Source: Verrucomicrobiales bacterium
GTDB taxonomy: Bacteria; Verrucomicrobiota; Verrucomicrobiia; Verrucomicrobiales; DEV007
Length of the DNA: 54,415 nucleotides
Assembly (NCBI GenBank): GCA_029213195.1
Contig: JARGNI010000038.1
Span: 1 to 54,415 of the forward strand
Direction: 5' to 3'
Part shown: piece by piece, positions 45,080-54,415 of the stretch
Numbering within the stretch: position 1 is the stretch's first letter
Layout of the letters: the number at the start of each line of letters is the position of its first letter
The notes under the pieces: generated by a model
What the model was told of the DNA's origin: nothing
Databases searched by the model: none
The model's input: only the letters and a program-made list of their open reading frames with translations
Made by a program: the position numbers and the translations under genes

Positions 45080-45828
45080 TTATTTCTTTGTTAGGGGTGT
45101 TTCTCGGAGCTTGTGATCGTGCCGAGCCGGTTCAGGTCGTCATCGAGAAGGAGCCGTCGGTCGATGGGCTCGTCGAGACGGTGATGAATGGCGGGGGTAC
45201 CTTTCAGGATGTTCCTTTTGCTTCGCTGATTGAATCCTCCACTGGCAATCGCGTGCTTCCACTGAATCCGCAGGATCCTGTCGATGCCCAGATTTTGCAG
45301 GGAATTGAGGATGCCATGAATGTGATTCTCAAGGAGTTCAATGAGAGCGATATCACGCACCAGGAATCACGCATCAACGAGGTCAGTGCCCACTTCGAAG
45401 AGGCCTTGCTTCGAGAGGTGGGTCGGATTCCGGAACTGGAATGTGTCCTGCCTCGCACTGCGGAGGGAAAACTCCAGCGGGCCGGCTACCCCGATCTCTT
45501 GATCCGCCATGTGGAGTCGGGCCGAGTCGCCTATCTCGATCCCAAGTTGGTCGAAGAGGGATCGTTGAAATCGAGTTTACGCACCTTCTACTTCACGCCG
45601 CGACGAGAGACCAGCAAGGTGTTGCACGATGCGCATCATCTCCTCATCGGGATCGAGCACGATGGCAATACCGGGGAGTGGCAATACCTGCGATGGCATC
45701 TCGTCGACCTGACGCATTTCGAAGTCACTCTGAAAGCCGAGTTTCAAGCCAGCAATCGAGATCTCTACACCCCGGAACTCATCCTGAAATCGGCCGTCGC
45801 ACCGGGTTTCGACGAGGGCAAGGAGTGA
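45061..45828 (+). CDS. Lipoprotein with a possible PD-(D/E)XK nuclease-like core
   Basis: Product of 255 residues from the ATG at 45061, overlapping deoA by 19 bases (another ATG, at 45055, is two codons upstream). Lipobox LGAC puts Cys18 as the acylated residue. After a helical region (HFEEALLREVGRI, about 111-123) comes AGYPDLLI, with Pro144-Asp145, then a hairpin and YLDPKL, with Asp160-x-Lys162. Asp and Asp-x-Lys 15 residues apart in beta-strands is the classic PD-(D/E)XK pattern of nucleases; the upstream Glu would complete it. A membrane-anchored nuclease-like protein would be odd, so chance is possible. Function otherwise unknown. Confidence 0.6.
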   Translation: MERRVVIISLLGVFLGACDRAEPVQVVIEKEPSVDGLVETVMNGGGTFQDVPFASLIESSTGNRVLPLNPQDPVDAQILQGIEDAMNVILKEFNESDITHQESRINEVSAHFEEALLREVGRIPELECVLPRTAEGKLQRAGYPDLLIRHVESGRVAYLDPKLVEEGSLKSSLRTFYFTPRRETSKVLHDAHHLLIGIEHDGNTGEWQYLRWHLVDLTHFEVTLKAEFQASNRDLYTPELILKSAVAPGFDEGKE

Positions 45829-45845
45829 GCTCGTTGGCGGACGGA

Positions 45846-46421
45846 CTACCACCAGAGGATCGCGCAGACCAGGATCGCGGCTCCGTAAATGGCTCCGGCT
45901 GCGGCACCGATCTTGTAGCGAGCAGGTTCGGCGAGGACCCAGCGGATCTGGTCTCGCATCAGGTAGGGCATACCGACCCAGAACATGCCCTTGACGGCAA
46001 TGGCGTAAGAAAAAGCAACCAGGAGGAGTCGGGACTGGGGTTCCTGGAGAAAAGCGGAATCAAGGATGGGCGCAGCTGCGAGAATCATGAGGAAACCGAG
46101 AGCGCGGACGGCGACGAATTCCTTCACGTAGATGATCACTCCGACACAAACCCCGATGATGACGATCTGAACGGGGCGCTCGATTTTGAAAAACTCACCG
46201 AGATCCATGCAGCTCCAGATCAGGAAACCCCACGCGAAACAGAAAATCACCAACGGAACCCCGATCTTCTCGTTGCGGGGGTAGGCGGTCAGGAAAGGCT
46301 TTACGAGATCGGGTTTGATCAGGGCAAAGCCATGCGTAAGCACCAGCCAGGCTCCGACGAGGATTCCCACGAGCGAAAGAGGTAGCCCGGGCTCGTAGAG
46401 CATGTTGTAGATCGCCTGCAT
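45846..46421 (-). CDS. Multi-pass membrane protein of unknown function
   Basis: Product of 191 residues with about six hydrophobic segments of helix length (for example LSLVGILVGAWLVLTHGFALI and IVIIGVCVGVIIYV), short loops and few charges. No transporter or enzyme motif recognised. It starts shortly before miaB's 3' end on the same strand (miaB ends at 46455), so it may be transcribed with miaB. Converges on the PD-(D/E)XK-like lipoprotein gene with a 17-base gap. Confidence 0.7.
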   Translation of the reverse strand: MQAIYNMLYEPGLPLSLVGILVGAWLVLTHGFALIKPDLVKPFLTAYPRNEKIGVPLVIFCFAWGFLIWSCMDLGEFFKIERPVQIVIIGVCVGVIIYVKEFVAVRALGFLMILAAAPILDSAFLQEPQSRLLLVAFSYAIAVKGMFWVGMPYLMRDQIRWVLAEPARYKIGAAAGAIYGAAILVCAILWW

Positions 46422-46454
46422 AGAAATCGGTTCAAAGACTCGGAGAAAAACCGC

Positions 46455-47816
46455 TTATTGCAAGACCGGATCGCCATACAGCGTGTAGCCCGTGCTCTCG
46501 GTGATCTTGACGGGGAAAATCTCTCCCGTCATTCGATCGACGTCTCCGTCAAAGATGACGATGCGATTCGTGCGAGTGCGGCCCGAGAGGGTTTCCTTGT
46601 TGTATCGGCTCGGACCTTCGCAGAGGACTTCCTGGGTCGTTCCGACGAGGTCCTGGTTTTTCCGGGCGACGATCTCGTTGACCAGTTGGAGGAGGTCCTG
46701 GTTTCGCTCCTCTTTGACTCGCTCGGGCAGCTGGTCCTCCATTTCTGCGGCAGGCGTGTCTTTCCTCTGCGAGTAGCGAAAAATGAAGGCCTGATCGAAC
46801 TGAACGTGTTCGACCGCCTTCTTGGTTTCGAGATAGTCTTCCTCGGTCTCGCCGGGGAAACCGACAATAATGTCGGTCGAAATCGCGATCCCGGGACGAG
46901 CTTCCTTCATACGGTCACAGATATCGATGAACCGCTGGGCCTTGTAGGGGCGATGCATTCGCTTCAAGATTCGATCCGATCCCGATTGCATGGGAAAGTG
47001 CACGTGATCGACCAGCTTGGGCAGGTAGGTGAAGGCTTCGATGACGTCCTCCTTGTAGCCGATCGGGTGAGGGGAGGTGAACCGAATCCGCTTGATATCG
47101 TCGATTTCGTGCACCGCTTCGAGGAGCTGAACAAAGGGGCTCTTGCCATCGACCTTGGGGAATTCGTGGCGACCGTAAAGGTTTACGATCTGCCCAAGCA
47201 AGGTCACTTCGCGAACGCCCTGGTCGGCGAGGCGTTTGCACTCGTCCACGATTTCCGCAATGGGCCGTCCTCGTTCCGGGCCACGGGTGTAGGGCACGAT
47301 GCAGAAAGTGCACTTCATATTGCACCCCTGCATGATGCTGACGAATTCACTGACCTGGTGATCCTTGGCGACATGATCCCGAATCGTGTTCTGGGACTCC
47401 TCTTCTTCCTCGATGTCGATGATGGGACGTCGCAGATCATCCATCTGCGCTTCTTCCTTCGCTTTCATCAGGTCGACACAGTGGTCGACGACCCGGTGAT
47501 ACTTCTGGGTTCCCGCGACCAGGTCGAGATGGGGGACTTCCTCCAGCAGCTGATCCCCTCGACTTTGCGCCATGCAGCCCATCATCCCGTAGACGATGTT
47601 CGGGTTTTTCTTCCGGTGCTTCCCAAGGTGGCGCATGTTTCCCAGCGCTTTCTGTTCGGCCTGGTCGCGAACCGAGCAGGTGTTCATCAGCACGACATCG
47701 GCATCATCCGCTTGTGCCGTGATCGTAAATCCGCGTTCGACGAACATCTGCTCGACTTGCTCGGAGTCACGCTCGTTCATCTGGCATCCAAAGGTTCTGA
47801 CAAAGACTTTCGGCAT
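46455..47816 (-). CDS. miaB: tRNA-2-methylthio-N6-dimethylallyladenosine synthase MiaB
   Basis: Adds a methylthio group to A37 of tRNAs that carry i6A. Product of 453 residues from the ATG at 47816; longer frames upstream have no homology. The N-terminal MTTase domain holds its three Cys (FGCQMNERDSEQV; NTCSVRDQAEQKALG; GCMAQ), binding one cluster. The radical-SAM core has IMQGCNMKCTFCIVPYTRG. A C-terminal TRAM-like domain is present. Complete and canonical. Confidence 0.96.
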   Translation of the reverse strand: MPKVFVRTFGCQMNERDSEQVEQMFVERGFTITAQADDADVVLMNTCSVRDQAEQKALGNMRHLGKHRKKNPNIVYGMMGCMAQSRGDQLLEEVPHLDLVAGTQKYHRVVDHCVDLMKAKEEAQMDDLRRPIIDIEEEEESQNTIRDHVAKDHQVSEFVSIMQGCNMKCTFCIVPYTRGPERGRPIAEIVDECKRLADQGVREVTLLGQIVNLYGRHEFPKVDGKSPFVQLLEAVHEIDDIKRIRFTSPHPIGYKEDVIEAFTYLPKLVDHVHFPMQSGSDRILKRMHRPYKAQRFIDICDRMKEARPGIAISTDIIVGFPGETEEDYLETKKAVEHVQFDQAFIFRYSQRKDTPAAEMEDQLPERVKEERNQDLLQLVNEIVARKNQDLVGTTQEVLCEGPSRYNKETLSGRTRTNRIVIFDGDVDRMTGEIFPVKITESTGYTLYGDPVLQ

Positions 47817-47978
47817 CGGCTGGGAAAGGATGGGTGAAAAGGGGCGGAACGTAGACGTGAATCGAGGCAGAAACAAGCGCAAGAGGCGACGGTTTTCGAA
47901 TCGATGCCCGACAGATCGATTCTCACGAAAGCAAGGATTCCGATTGATTCCATCGCCGGAATTTTCTTTCATACTTCC

Positions 47979-49304
47979 ATGAAAATTCCGGTTCTTTTCA
48001 TCGTGACCAGCCTGATCCTGACATTTTCGCTCCAGGGAGAAACCGTAAAGGATAGGGAGGGGGCGGTGCGGGCCGATGCGAAGAAGATGGAGGGCACGGA
48101 TCGTTGGCTCTACAACGACCTGGAGACTGCCTTCGCCGAAGCCGAAAAGTCTGGCAAGCCCATCATGGTGGTCCTGCGCTGCGTTCCCTGTCTCGCCTGC
48201 ATGGGCATCGACACGGAGCTACTCATGGAGAGCGGGACCTTGTCTTCGTTGATGGATGAATTCGTCAGGGTCCGGGTCATCAATGCCAACTCCCTGGATC
48301 TTTCACTTTTCCAGTTCGACTACGACCTCTCGTTTTCCGTAATCTTTCTCAACGCGGACAAGACGATCTACGGTCGATTCGGATCCTGGGAGCACCAAAA
48401 GGATTCCCAGAATCGAGCGACTTCCGGTTTACGACAGGCGATGGAGCGCAGTCTCGCGCTTCACCGAAATCTCGAACGGTATCAAGAATCTCTCGAAGGG
48501 AAAAAGGGAGACCCAATGCCCTATCGGACCCCCGTGGATATGCCGCAGTTGGGAGATCGATATGAGAAGGAACTCGATTGGAGCGGCCAGGTGGTGAAGA
48601 GCTGTGTGCATTGCCACCAGATCGGGGACGCCATCCGATTGAGTTATCGCGATGAGGGAAAGGTTCTACCGATCGAGTGGATCGCTCCCTATCCCGCGCC
48701 GGAAACGATTGGATTGACGTTCAAGGAAGATCCCGTGATGGAGATCGACAGGGTCGAGGCAGGATCTCCCGCGGCGGAGGCAGGCTTGCAGTCGGGGGAT
48801 CAAATCCAGTTTCTCGAAGGCCAGCCTCTGATCTCGGTGGCAGATGTCAGTTGGGTTCTTCACCATGCCTCGTCGACCGGATCTCTCGACGTGCAATTCA
48901 GCCGCGGCGGTGCAACGTCCGAGGCGACGATTTCTCTTCCCGCAGGATGGCGAGAAAAGAGCGATTTGTCCCGCCGTGTCGGGACTTGGCCGATGCGGGC
49001 AATGGCATTTGGGGGAATGAAGTTGCAGGATCTGGATGACGACCAGCGCCGCCGTTTGAACCTCTCGCTCGATGCGCTTGCTCTCGAGGTCCCTCACTTG
49101 GGCCAATACAACAAGCATGGGGCGGCAAAGAGACAGGGGTTTCAAAAGGGGGATATCATCGTGGAGATCGATGGCAGCAGTCAGCGGATGACGGAAAGTG
49201 CTCTTCTGGCACGACACCTTTTGACACGGAAACCCGGAGAGAAAGTGCCGACCGTTGTTCTGCGGAATGGAAAGCGGGTCGAGTTGAAGATGCCGATTCA
49301 GTAA
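47979..49304 (+). CDS. Secreted thioredoxin-fold protein with CxxCH heme motif and PDZ domains
   Basis: Product of 441 residues from the ATG at 47979 (signal core VLFIVTSLILTFSL). Residues 45-160 look like a thioredoxin fold, with CVPCLAC (about 68-74) at the redox position. CVHCHQ (about 209-214) is a CxxCH c-type heme motif. Two PDZ-like domains follow, one with EAGSPAAEAGLQSGDQIQFL (about 253-320), the other with RQGFQKGDIIVEIDG (about 370-440). I do not know this combination as a named family; it may be a periplasmic redox or protein-quality factor. It is divergent from miaB and precedes the PVC heme protein gene by 60 bases. Confidence 0.75.
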   Translation: MKIPVLFIVTSLILTFSLQGETVKDREGAVRADAKKMEGTDRWLYNDLETAFAEAEKSGKPIMVVLRCVPCLACMGIDTELLMESGTLSSLMDEFVRVRVINANSLDLSLFQFDYDLSFSVIFLNADKTIYGRFGSWEHQKDSQNRATSGLRQAMERSLALHRNLERYQESLEGKKGDPMPYRTPVDMPQLGDRYEKELDWSGQVVKSCVHCHQIGDAIRLSYRDEGKVLPIEWIAPYPAPETIGLTFKEDPVMEIDRVEAGSPAAEAGLQSGDQIQFLEGQPLISVADVSWVLHHASSTGSLDVQFSRGGATSEATISLPAGWREKSDLSRRVGTWPMRAMAFGGMKLQDLDDDQRRRLNLSLDALALEVPHLGQYNKHGAAKRQGFQKGDIIVEIDGSSQRMTESALLARHLLTRKPGEKVPTVVLRNGKRVELKMPIQ

Positions 49305-49364
49305 GGGACGCCATCAAGGGGTTGCTAATAGAAGCGGATTCTGAAAGACTCCGAGCTTTCCATT

Positions 49365-52300
49365 ATGATCCGTTGGCTCTCTTTTCTACTCTTAGGTGCT
49401 CTCGCAACTTCTTCGGCTTTTGCCAAGCAGCCCGAGGCGCAGTTCGTTCGCATTTCGATTCCCGGTAAGGGGAAGATCCTGACCTTGAATGAAGTCGAGG
49501 TCATCAGTGGCGGAAAGAATGTCGCTCGAGGTGGGAAGGCCACCCAGAGCTCGGTATCTGCTTCCGGAGTTCCTGAACGAGGCATCGATGGGAACAAGGA
49601 CCCGGACTACAATAAGGGCGGGCAGACTCACACTTCCCAGGGGAAGGATGCCGTCGATCCCTGGTGGGAGGTCGATCTGGGTAAGGTGTATCCGATCGAA
49701 AGTATCCAGATCTGGAATCGGATGGGGCTTGAAGATCGACTCGATGGTTACGATCTCGAGTTGCTCGATGCGAATCGAAAGTCCGTTCTCAAGAAGACCG
49801 GCAATGCCGCTCCCGAAGGCTATGCGGAGTTTACTTTTGGGGACAAGGAAACCGAGATCGCCTTTTACAACTACAAGGGAAAAGCCCTTCCTGCTCCCGT
49901 GAAGCCGGAGAAGGTTCCGGACGACTATCGGGATCCCGATCCCTTTACTTTTCAGAAGAAGGATCAGATCGCGATCATCGGAAATGGGCTTGCTGACCGC
50001 ATGCAGCACGACGGCTGGACCGAGACGTTTCTGCAATTGGCGAATCCGGACAAGGAGCTTGCCTTTCGGAATCTCAGCCTCACCGGGGATCGCATCGACC
50101 GCTATCCGCGCAGCAAGGGCTTCACGGAGATGAACGACTATCTGCGTCATGTGGAAGCCGACGTGATTTTCGCTTTCTTCGGATACAACGAGTCCTTCGA
50201 AGGAGCCAAGGGGATTGCCGATTTCGAAAAGCGTCTCGAGGCGATGATCGACCGCTATCGTGGAATCAAGTCGAATGGAGAGAGCTTCGCGCGGATCGTC
50301 CTTTTCAGCCCGATCGCTCACGAGGACCTCGGAGATCCCAACCTCTCGAATGGAAAAGCCAACAACCGGCGTCTTGCGCTCTACACCGCGTCAATGCAGA
50401 AGGTGGCCGGAAACGAGGGCGTGGCCTTCGTCGATCTTTTCTCACCGACCAAGGAATTGTATGCATCGGAGGAAGAGCCGCTTACGATCAATGGAGTCCA
50501 TCTCAACGAGTTTGGAAATCGTAAGGTGGGTGAGATCATCGCCAAAGCGCTTTCGGGTTCCGTGAGCGCCGACGAGGAAAAGCTCTCCGCCACCCGCGAA
50601 GCAGTTCTCGAGAAAAACTGGCATTGGCACAATCGCTATCGAGCTGTCGATGGGAATGATATCTGGGGTGGACGGTCCACTCTCCGTTTCGTGAATGACC
50701 AGACCAACGCGGAAGTGCTGCAGCACGAGTTGACGATGCTGGACGTCATGACCGCAAATCGCGACCCTCGCGTGTGGGCCAAAGCCAAGGGCAGCGATTG
50801 GAAAGTCGATGACAGCAATGTTCCGGATCCGGTTCCCGTGATTTCGAACGTGGGCGGAGGAAGCAGGAGCTCCAATGCCCAGAAAGAGGGGAATCTCAAG
50901 TATATCAGTGGAGAGGCCGGGATCGAGCAGATGACCGTGCCGGAAGGATTCGAGGTCAATCTCTTCGCCGACGAAGAAATGTTTCCCGAACTCGTCAATC
51001 CCGTGCAGATGCAGGTGGATGGAAAAGGTCGACTCTGGGTCGCCGCCTGGGCGACCTATCCCAAGTGGGAGCCGCTCAAGGAGATGAACGATGCGCTTCT
51101 CATTCTTCCCGATGATGACGGGGATGGCGTGGCCGATCGAGTCGTCGAGTTTGCGCGAGTTCACAATCCTCTGGGATTCGAGTTCTGGAATGGGGGTGTC
51201 ATCGTCACCTCCCAGCCTGACATCCTCTTTCTGAAAGACACCGACGGAGATGATGTCGCAGATGTCCGCTATGTTCTTTTCCAGGGGACGGGCAGTTCCG
51301 ACACCCACCACGCGGCCAACAATCTCATCATGGGACCCGATGGCGGCATCTACTGGCAAAGTGGTGTCTTTCTCCAGCACAATCACGAGCATCCCTGGGG
51401 ACCGTCCCTCGAGTCGGGTGCTTCCGGGATGTATCGGTTTGATCCCCGACGCTACACGATTGCCTTCCATGCCAACAATTCCCCGAATCCCCACGGGACG
51501 GCCTTCGACGATTGGGGCTATCACTATGCCAATGATGGAACGGGAGGTCGATCCTACCAGGTCCGACCGGAAGGAAATGGCTTCAAGATGCATCAGCTTC
51601 TCGTCAAAGAAGTTCGCCCGGTTGCCGCTGACGCAATCGTCGCGAGTGACAATTTCCCGGAGGAGATGCAGGGCAATTTCCTGGTCTGCAACACGATTGG
51701 GTTTCTCGGGCTCAAGCAATACCAACTCCATCGTGATGGCTACAAGCTCGAGGAGAACAAGAACGGCAAGACATCGATTCGCGAGTTCAAGCTCGGAGAA
51801 GTCTGGGGAACCCCAACCGATGAAATGCTTTCGAGCACGGACAAGAATTTCCGTCCCACCGATGCCATTTTCGGAGCCGATGGAGCGCTCTATGTGGCCG
51901 ACTGGCACAACGTCATCATCGGGCACATGCAGCACAATATCCGCGACCCCAATCGGGACAAGAAACATGGGCGTGTCTATCGGATTACCTATTCCGGCCG
52001 CCCTCTGCAGAAACCGGTAGCGATCGACGGAGAACCCGTTGTTGCCCTGTTGGAGAATCTCAAGCATCCCGTCGTGAATGTCCGTCACCGTACGCGGGTG
52101 GAGCTCAGCGAGCGAGATGTCGACGAGGTCATTCCGGCTGCGAAGAAGTGGGCCGCAAACCTGGACGAGAAGAAGAAGGAGGATGTAAGACCCCTACTCG
52201 AGGCCTTGTGGCTGCATCAGCAGTTCAACGTGCGGGATCGAGAGTTGCTCGATCGTGTTCTGTCGTCTGTGGAGCCTCATGCTGTCGTTGCGGCAAAGAC

Positions 52301-52832
52301 CGTGCAGCATCACTGGGACAATGCGGATCCGATCAAGAACGTGGTGACCAGTCCGATCGAGCAGGAGGTGGAGAAGATTGAAGTGAATGTGCCCGAGTCT
52401 TTCTCGAAGGCGGAAGCCGAGATCTACACCTTGGGTGCCGAAGTTTTCCATCGAGAGGCCCACTGCGTCACTTGTCACCAGGATACGGGAGCAGGAATCG
52501 CCAACATCTATCCTCCTCTCACCAAGACCAAATGGGTCACCGGCAGCCCGGACCGTCTCATCAAGCTAGCTTTGCATGGTCTCTGGGGACCGATCGATAT
52601 GAACGGAGTCACCTACGATCCCGCCAAGGGAGTGCCGCCGATGACTGCGTTCAAAGCGCTGCTCGACGACAAGGAAATGGCCGCTGTTCTCACCTATGTT
52701 CGGAACACGTGGGGCAACGAGGCCTCCATCATTACTCCTGAGCAGGTCAAGAAGGTCAGGGCCGAGACCAAGGGGCACGCTATGTTCTACAAGCCCGCTG
52801 ATTTGCTCAAGGAGCATCCGTTGGAGGAGTAG
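49365..52832 (+). CDS. PVC-type heme-binding multidomain protein (discoidin, SGNH, propeller, cytochrome c)
   Basis: Product of 1155 residues with signal peptide ([17 protein letters not shown]). Residues about 25-165 form an F5/8-type (discoidin) carbohydrate-binding domain ([32 protein letters not shown]). Residues 205-400 look like an SGNH hydrolase ([23 protein letters not shown] with the catalytic His). About 510-870 is the PVC-type sugar-dehydrogenase-like propeller ([22 protein letters not shown]), then a helical repeat-like part, then a cytochrome c domain with CVTCHQ near residue 1033. Such proteins are PVC hallmarks, probably oxidising sugars in the periplasm and passing electrons to heme. 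A terminator follows. Confidence 0.9.
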   Translation: MIRWLSFLLLGALATSSAFAKQPEAQFVRISIPGKGKILTLNEVEVISGGKNVARGGKATQSSVSASGVPERGIDGNKDPDYNKGGQTHTSQGKDAVDPWWEVDLGKVYPIESIQIWNRMGLEDRLDGYDLELLDANRKSVLKKTGNAAPEGYAEFTFGDKETEIAFYNYKGKALPAPVKPEKVPDDYRDPDPFTFQKKDQIAIIGNGLADRMQHDGWTETFLQLANPDKELAFRNLSLTGDRIDRYPRSKGFTEMNDYLRHVEADVIFAFFGYNESFEGAKGIADFEKRLEAMIDRYRGIKSNGESFARIVLFSPIAHEDLGDPNLSNGKANNRRLALYTASMQKVAGNEGVAFVDLFSPTKELYASEEEPLTINGVHLNEFGNRKVGEIIAKALSGSVSADEEKLSATREAVLEKNWHWHNRYRAVDGNDIWGGRSTLRFVNDQTNAEVLQHELTMLDVMTANRDPRVWAKAKGSDWKVDDSNVPDPVPVISNVGGGSRSSNAQKEGNLKYISGEAGIEQMTVPEGFEVNLFADEEMFPELVNPVQMQVDGKGRLWVAAWATYPKWEPLKEMNDALLILPDDDGDGVADRVVEFARVHNPLGFEFWNGGVIVTSQPDILFLKDTDGDDVADVRYVLFQGTGSSDTHHAANNLIMGPDGGIYWQSGVFLQHNHEHPWGPSLESGASGMYRFDPRRYTIAFHANNSPNPHGTAFDDWGYHYANDGTGGRSYQVRPEGNGFKMHQLLVKEVRPVAADAIVASDNFPEEMQGNFLVCNTIGFLGLKQYQLHRDGYKLEENKNGKTSIREFKLGEVWGTPTDEMLSSTDKNFRPTDAIFGADGALYVADWHNVIIGHMQHNIRDPNRDKKHGRVYRITYSGRPLQKPVAIDGEPVVALLENLKHPVVNVRHRTRVELSERDVDEVIPAAKKWAANLDEKKKEDVRPLLEALWLHQQFNVRDRELLDRVLSSVEPHAVVAAKTVQHHWDNADPIKNVVTSPIEQEVEKIEVNVPESFSKAEAEIYTLGAEVFHREAHCVTCHQDTGAGIANIYPPLTKTKWVTGSPDRLIKLALHGLWGPIDMNGVTYDPAKGVPPMTAFKALLDDKEMAAVLTYVRNTWGNEASIITPEQVKKVRAETKGHAMFYKPADLLKEHPLEE

Positions 52833-52863
52833 GGGACGGTTGAGCCCAGCCAGGTTTTCGAGA

Positions 52864-52896
52864 AACCTGGGACCCTTGGCTGGGTTCCAGGTTTTT
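52864..52896 (+). terminator. Terminator after the PVC heme protein gene
   Basis: AACCTGG (52864-52870) pairs with CCAGGTT (52887-52893), followed by more T. Overlapping pairs CCCAGCCA (52845-52852) with TGGCTGGG (52877-52884) and AGGTTT with AAACCT offer alternative folds. Confidence 0.7.
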
Positions 52897-52925
52897 CGCG
52901 TTTCTGGCGAGACGAATTCTCTCAA

Positions 52926-54338
52926 TCACTTCTCAACGAATTGCACCGATCCTCCGGTCTCATCCGCGATGCGTTGAAGGACGGCTTTCGCTTTTCGATT
53001 GGATTCCAGACCGATCGTGTCCACTCGGACCCCTGCCTGAACGAGAGCCTGAAGTTGGTTCAGATAATCGTCCCTGTTGGGTTCTCCGTCGGAGAGAAAG
53101 ATGACTTGGTCTGGGATCGGGGTAAACTGCAAGGGCAGGGCAAGCCCCGCTGAGTAGTTCGTTCCGTTGCCGGTCTCGACCGATTCAATTTTTGAGATCA
53201 ATTGTTGCTTGTTGGCCTGGGTGGCGAGATGGAGCTGGAAGCTCCCATCCGTCCAGTGGGTGTTGCGATCAAACATGCCGACGTTGAAGCGGATGTTGGA
53301 GGGAAGGCCTCGAATGGCCGAAATCAATTCGTCGATCGTGGCATCGAATCGTGATTTCGGGCCAAAATCGGCATTCATCGAACCGGATGCATCGACGATA
53401 AAAAGGACATTTCCAGTGGTTGGTGTGTCGAAGAAAAGGGAAGTGGTTGCTGCATCGACCAACGAACTGTCAAGAAACTCGGGCACGATCGATTTCGCAT
53501 AGCTCGCGATCACGAAGCCGTCCGGATAGGTCGCTGCCTGCGTAAGGATCGCTCCGGAGTAGGCCCCCCAGACCGAGGGGGGAAGATGATCCTCTCCAGA
53601 TGGGACGAGCGAATAGAAGAGTTCGGAAGAGCCCGTCGGATTGGGATTGTTGATATAGATCGTAATCTCCGGAGTAGAACTGTCGAAGGCTTGATCGGAG
53701 AGGGTGATGCGAGGAGCGAGCAGGGCTACCGGTCGGGCTGGCGGACGAGTGTCGGGTGGGTTTCCGATCGGGATTTCCGTGGGACCTCCCGCGAAAGTCG
53801 GAGGGCGTTCTTCGTAGTCCCAGATCCAACCGGAGTCCGTCCCATAGACGAGCGCAGAGGCGCCGCGAGCGTGCTCGCCATAGTCGACTTCCGCGAGGGC
53901 TTCATTAAGTTCGAAGTGAGAGATTCCTCCGCGGACATTTTCTCGAATGACAAATCGATTCTGGGAAGCATCCCAGATACCCCCACTCCGGGAAGCTTCT
54001 TCCGGGGATGCCATGACGACGGCAAGCCGGGGATCTATTGTCGCTTCCGTCATACCGACGAAAGTAGGTCTTTGAGACGCAAGTGCAGTCGTCTTCATCC
54101 TGTCGAGGACCTCCTGTGGACTGGTGGCGCCCTCAAAGCTTCCTCCGTTGGCAAGGAACACCTTCGCTGCGGAGTTGAGGACCTGGACATCCTGCTGGAG
54201 CTTGGCTTGCTCGGCAGTGGATCGCAGGTTGCCAAAGAAAAGGACAGCAAGAGCACAGGCGACGGCCAACAGGCCCATGGCGATGGTGACCTCGGTCAAC
54301 GAAAATCCGGATGGAAACTGTCTGGGAACCGGTTTCAT
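52926..54338 (-). CDS. Prepilin-type protein with a C-terminal VWA domain
   Basis: Product of 470 residues. The N-terminus is a type-IV pilin/pseudopilin signal: basic start, cleavage site after Gly11 (SG|FSLTEV), Glu5 of the mature chain, and a hydrophobic helix (MGLLAVACALAVLFF). The middle (about 45-310) is Pro/Gly-rich with an ITIYINNPNPTGSSELFYSL segment like a chitobiase-type C-terminal domain. The VWA domain (about 310-470) has a complete MIDAS start, DASGS with Asp316, Ser318 and Ser320, then TNYSAGL and FLSDGEPN, so it can bind a metal and probably a ligand. A pilus-tip adhesin or minor pseudopilin is likely. No other pilus gene is in the window. Confidence 0.85.
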   Translation of the reverse strand: MKPVPRQFPSGFSLTEVTIAMGLLAVACALAVLFFGNLRSTAEQAKLQQDVQVLNSAAKVFLANGGSFEGATSPQEVLDRMKTTALASQRPTFVGMTEATIDPRLAVVMASPEEASRSGGIWDASQNRFVIRENVRGGISHFELNEALAEVDYGEHARGASALVYGTDSGWIWDYEERPPTFAGGPTEIPIGNPPDTRPPARPVALLAPRITLSDQAFDSSTPEITIYINNPNPTGSSELFYSLVPSGEDHLPPSVWGAYSGAILTQAATYPDGFVIASYAKSIVPEFLDSSLVDAATTSLFFDTPTTGNVLFIVDASGSMNADFGPKSRFDATIDELISAIRGLPSNIRFNVGMFDRNTHWTDGSFQLHLATQANKQQLISKIESVETGNGTNYSAGLALPLQFTPIPDQVIFLSDGEPNRDDYLNQLQALVQAGVRVDTIGLESNRKAKAVLQRIADETGGSVQFVEK

Positions 54339-54415
54339 GCTCCCTATTTGATATAATATAAAAAAAATGGTCCTACCGGGTTTTGAGTGGGTCGATGGAT
54401 AGGTTTCCGCAGTAG

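Noticed and set aside
54360-54367. A8 tract near the VWA gene as a phase-variable promoter
   Set aside because: The tract could lie between -35 and -10, but no -35 is recognisable and the window ends soon after, so there is too little to support it.

Overview
The window looks like chromosomal DNA of a free-living, Gram-negative member of the Verrucomicrobiota (PVC superphylum), probably Verrucomicrobiia. The main reasons are a planctomycete-type PSCyt1/DUF1549/DUF1553 protein followed by a DUF1501 protein (18.6-22.5 kb), a PVC-type heme-binding CxxCH protein of 1155 residues (49.4-52.8 kb), several lipoproteins and secreted beta-propellers, and many genes without a clear Shine-Dalgarno sequence. 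I see no insertion sequence, prophage, integrase, CRISPR array, rRNA or tRNA. The assignment rests on gene families; no marker-gene tree was possible.

Layout. 0-4.9 kb: a ribbon-helix-helix regulator with an unknown partner, lipoprotein MsrA, an unknown lipoprotein, an ADP-ribosylglycohydrolase, and a rhodanese-YceI fusion interrupted by two in-frame stop codons. 5-13.1 kb: alanine dehydrogenase with a GNAT acetyltransferase, eboA-eboB, a tricorn-like protease, and an orphan solute-binding lipoprotein. 13.1-17.6 kb: a chaperone block dnaK-groES-groEL; dnaK is preceded by a near-perfect sigma-54 promoter and an upstream palindrome. 17.7-26.3 kb: a C-type-lectin-like secreted protein, the PSCyt/DUF1501 pair, a site-2-type protease, xylose isomerase, and a secreted beta-propeller whose signal-peptide region carries a (GA)12 repeat. 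26.3-33.8 kb: a possible leader mini-ORF, a stand-alone receiver, cardiolipin synthase, cysteine desulfurase, rhodanese, an FmdB-type zinc ribbon, a YVDP-repeat membrane protein, a Nudix hydrolase, an RNase Z-like hydrolase and lipoprotein MsrB. 33.9-37.5 kb: purH, a LysM lipoprotein and eboD. 37.7-54.4 kb: an SGNH hydrolase, aldose 1-epimerase and a second beta-propeller (divergent, with zero spacing), a TraB-like protein, aroE, a pyrimidine-nucleoside phosphorylase, a lipoprotein with a possible PD-(D/E)XK core, a membrane protein, miaB, a thioredoxin/heme/PDZ protein, the large PVC heme protein and a prepilin-VWA chimera.

Themes. Much of the window encodes cell-envelope functions: secreted c-type cytochrome and propeller proteins, sugar handling (xylA, exported aldose epimerase), and lipid-anchored methionine sulfoxide repair by both MsrA and MsrB. 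The most intriguing points are the split ebo locus (eboA-eboB at 7-8.5 kb, eboD at 36-37.5 kb), the sigma-54 promoter on dnaK, the slippable repeat in a secreted propeller, the twice-interrupted rhodanese-YceI gene, and the pilin-like VWA protein. All functions are inferred from motifs read by eye; no database search was run.
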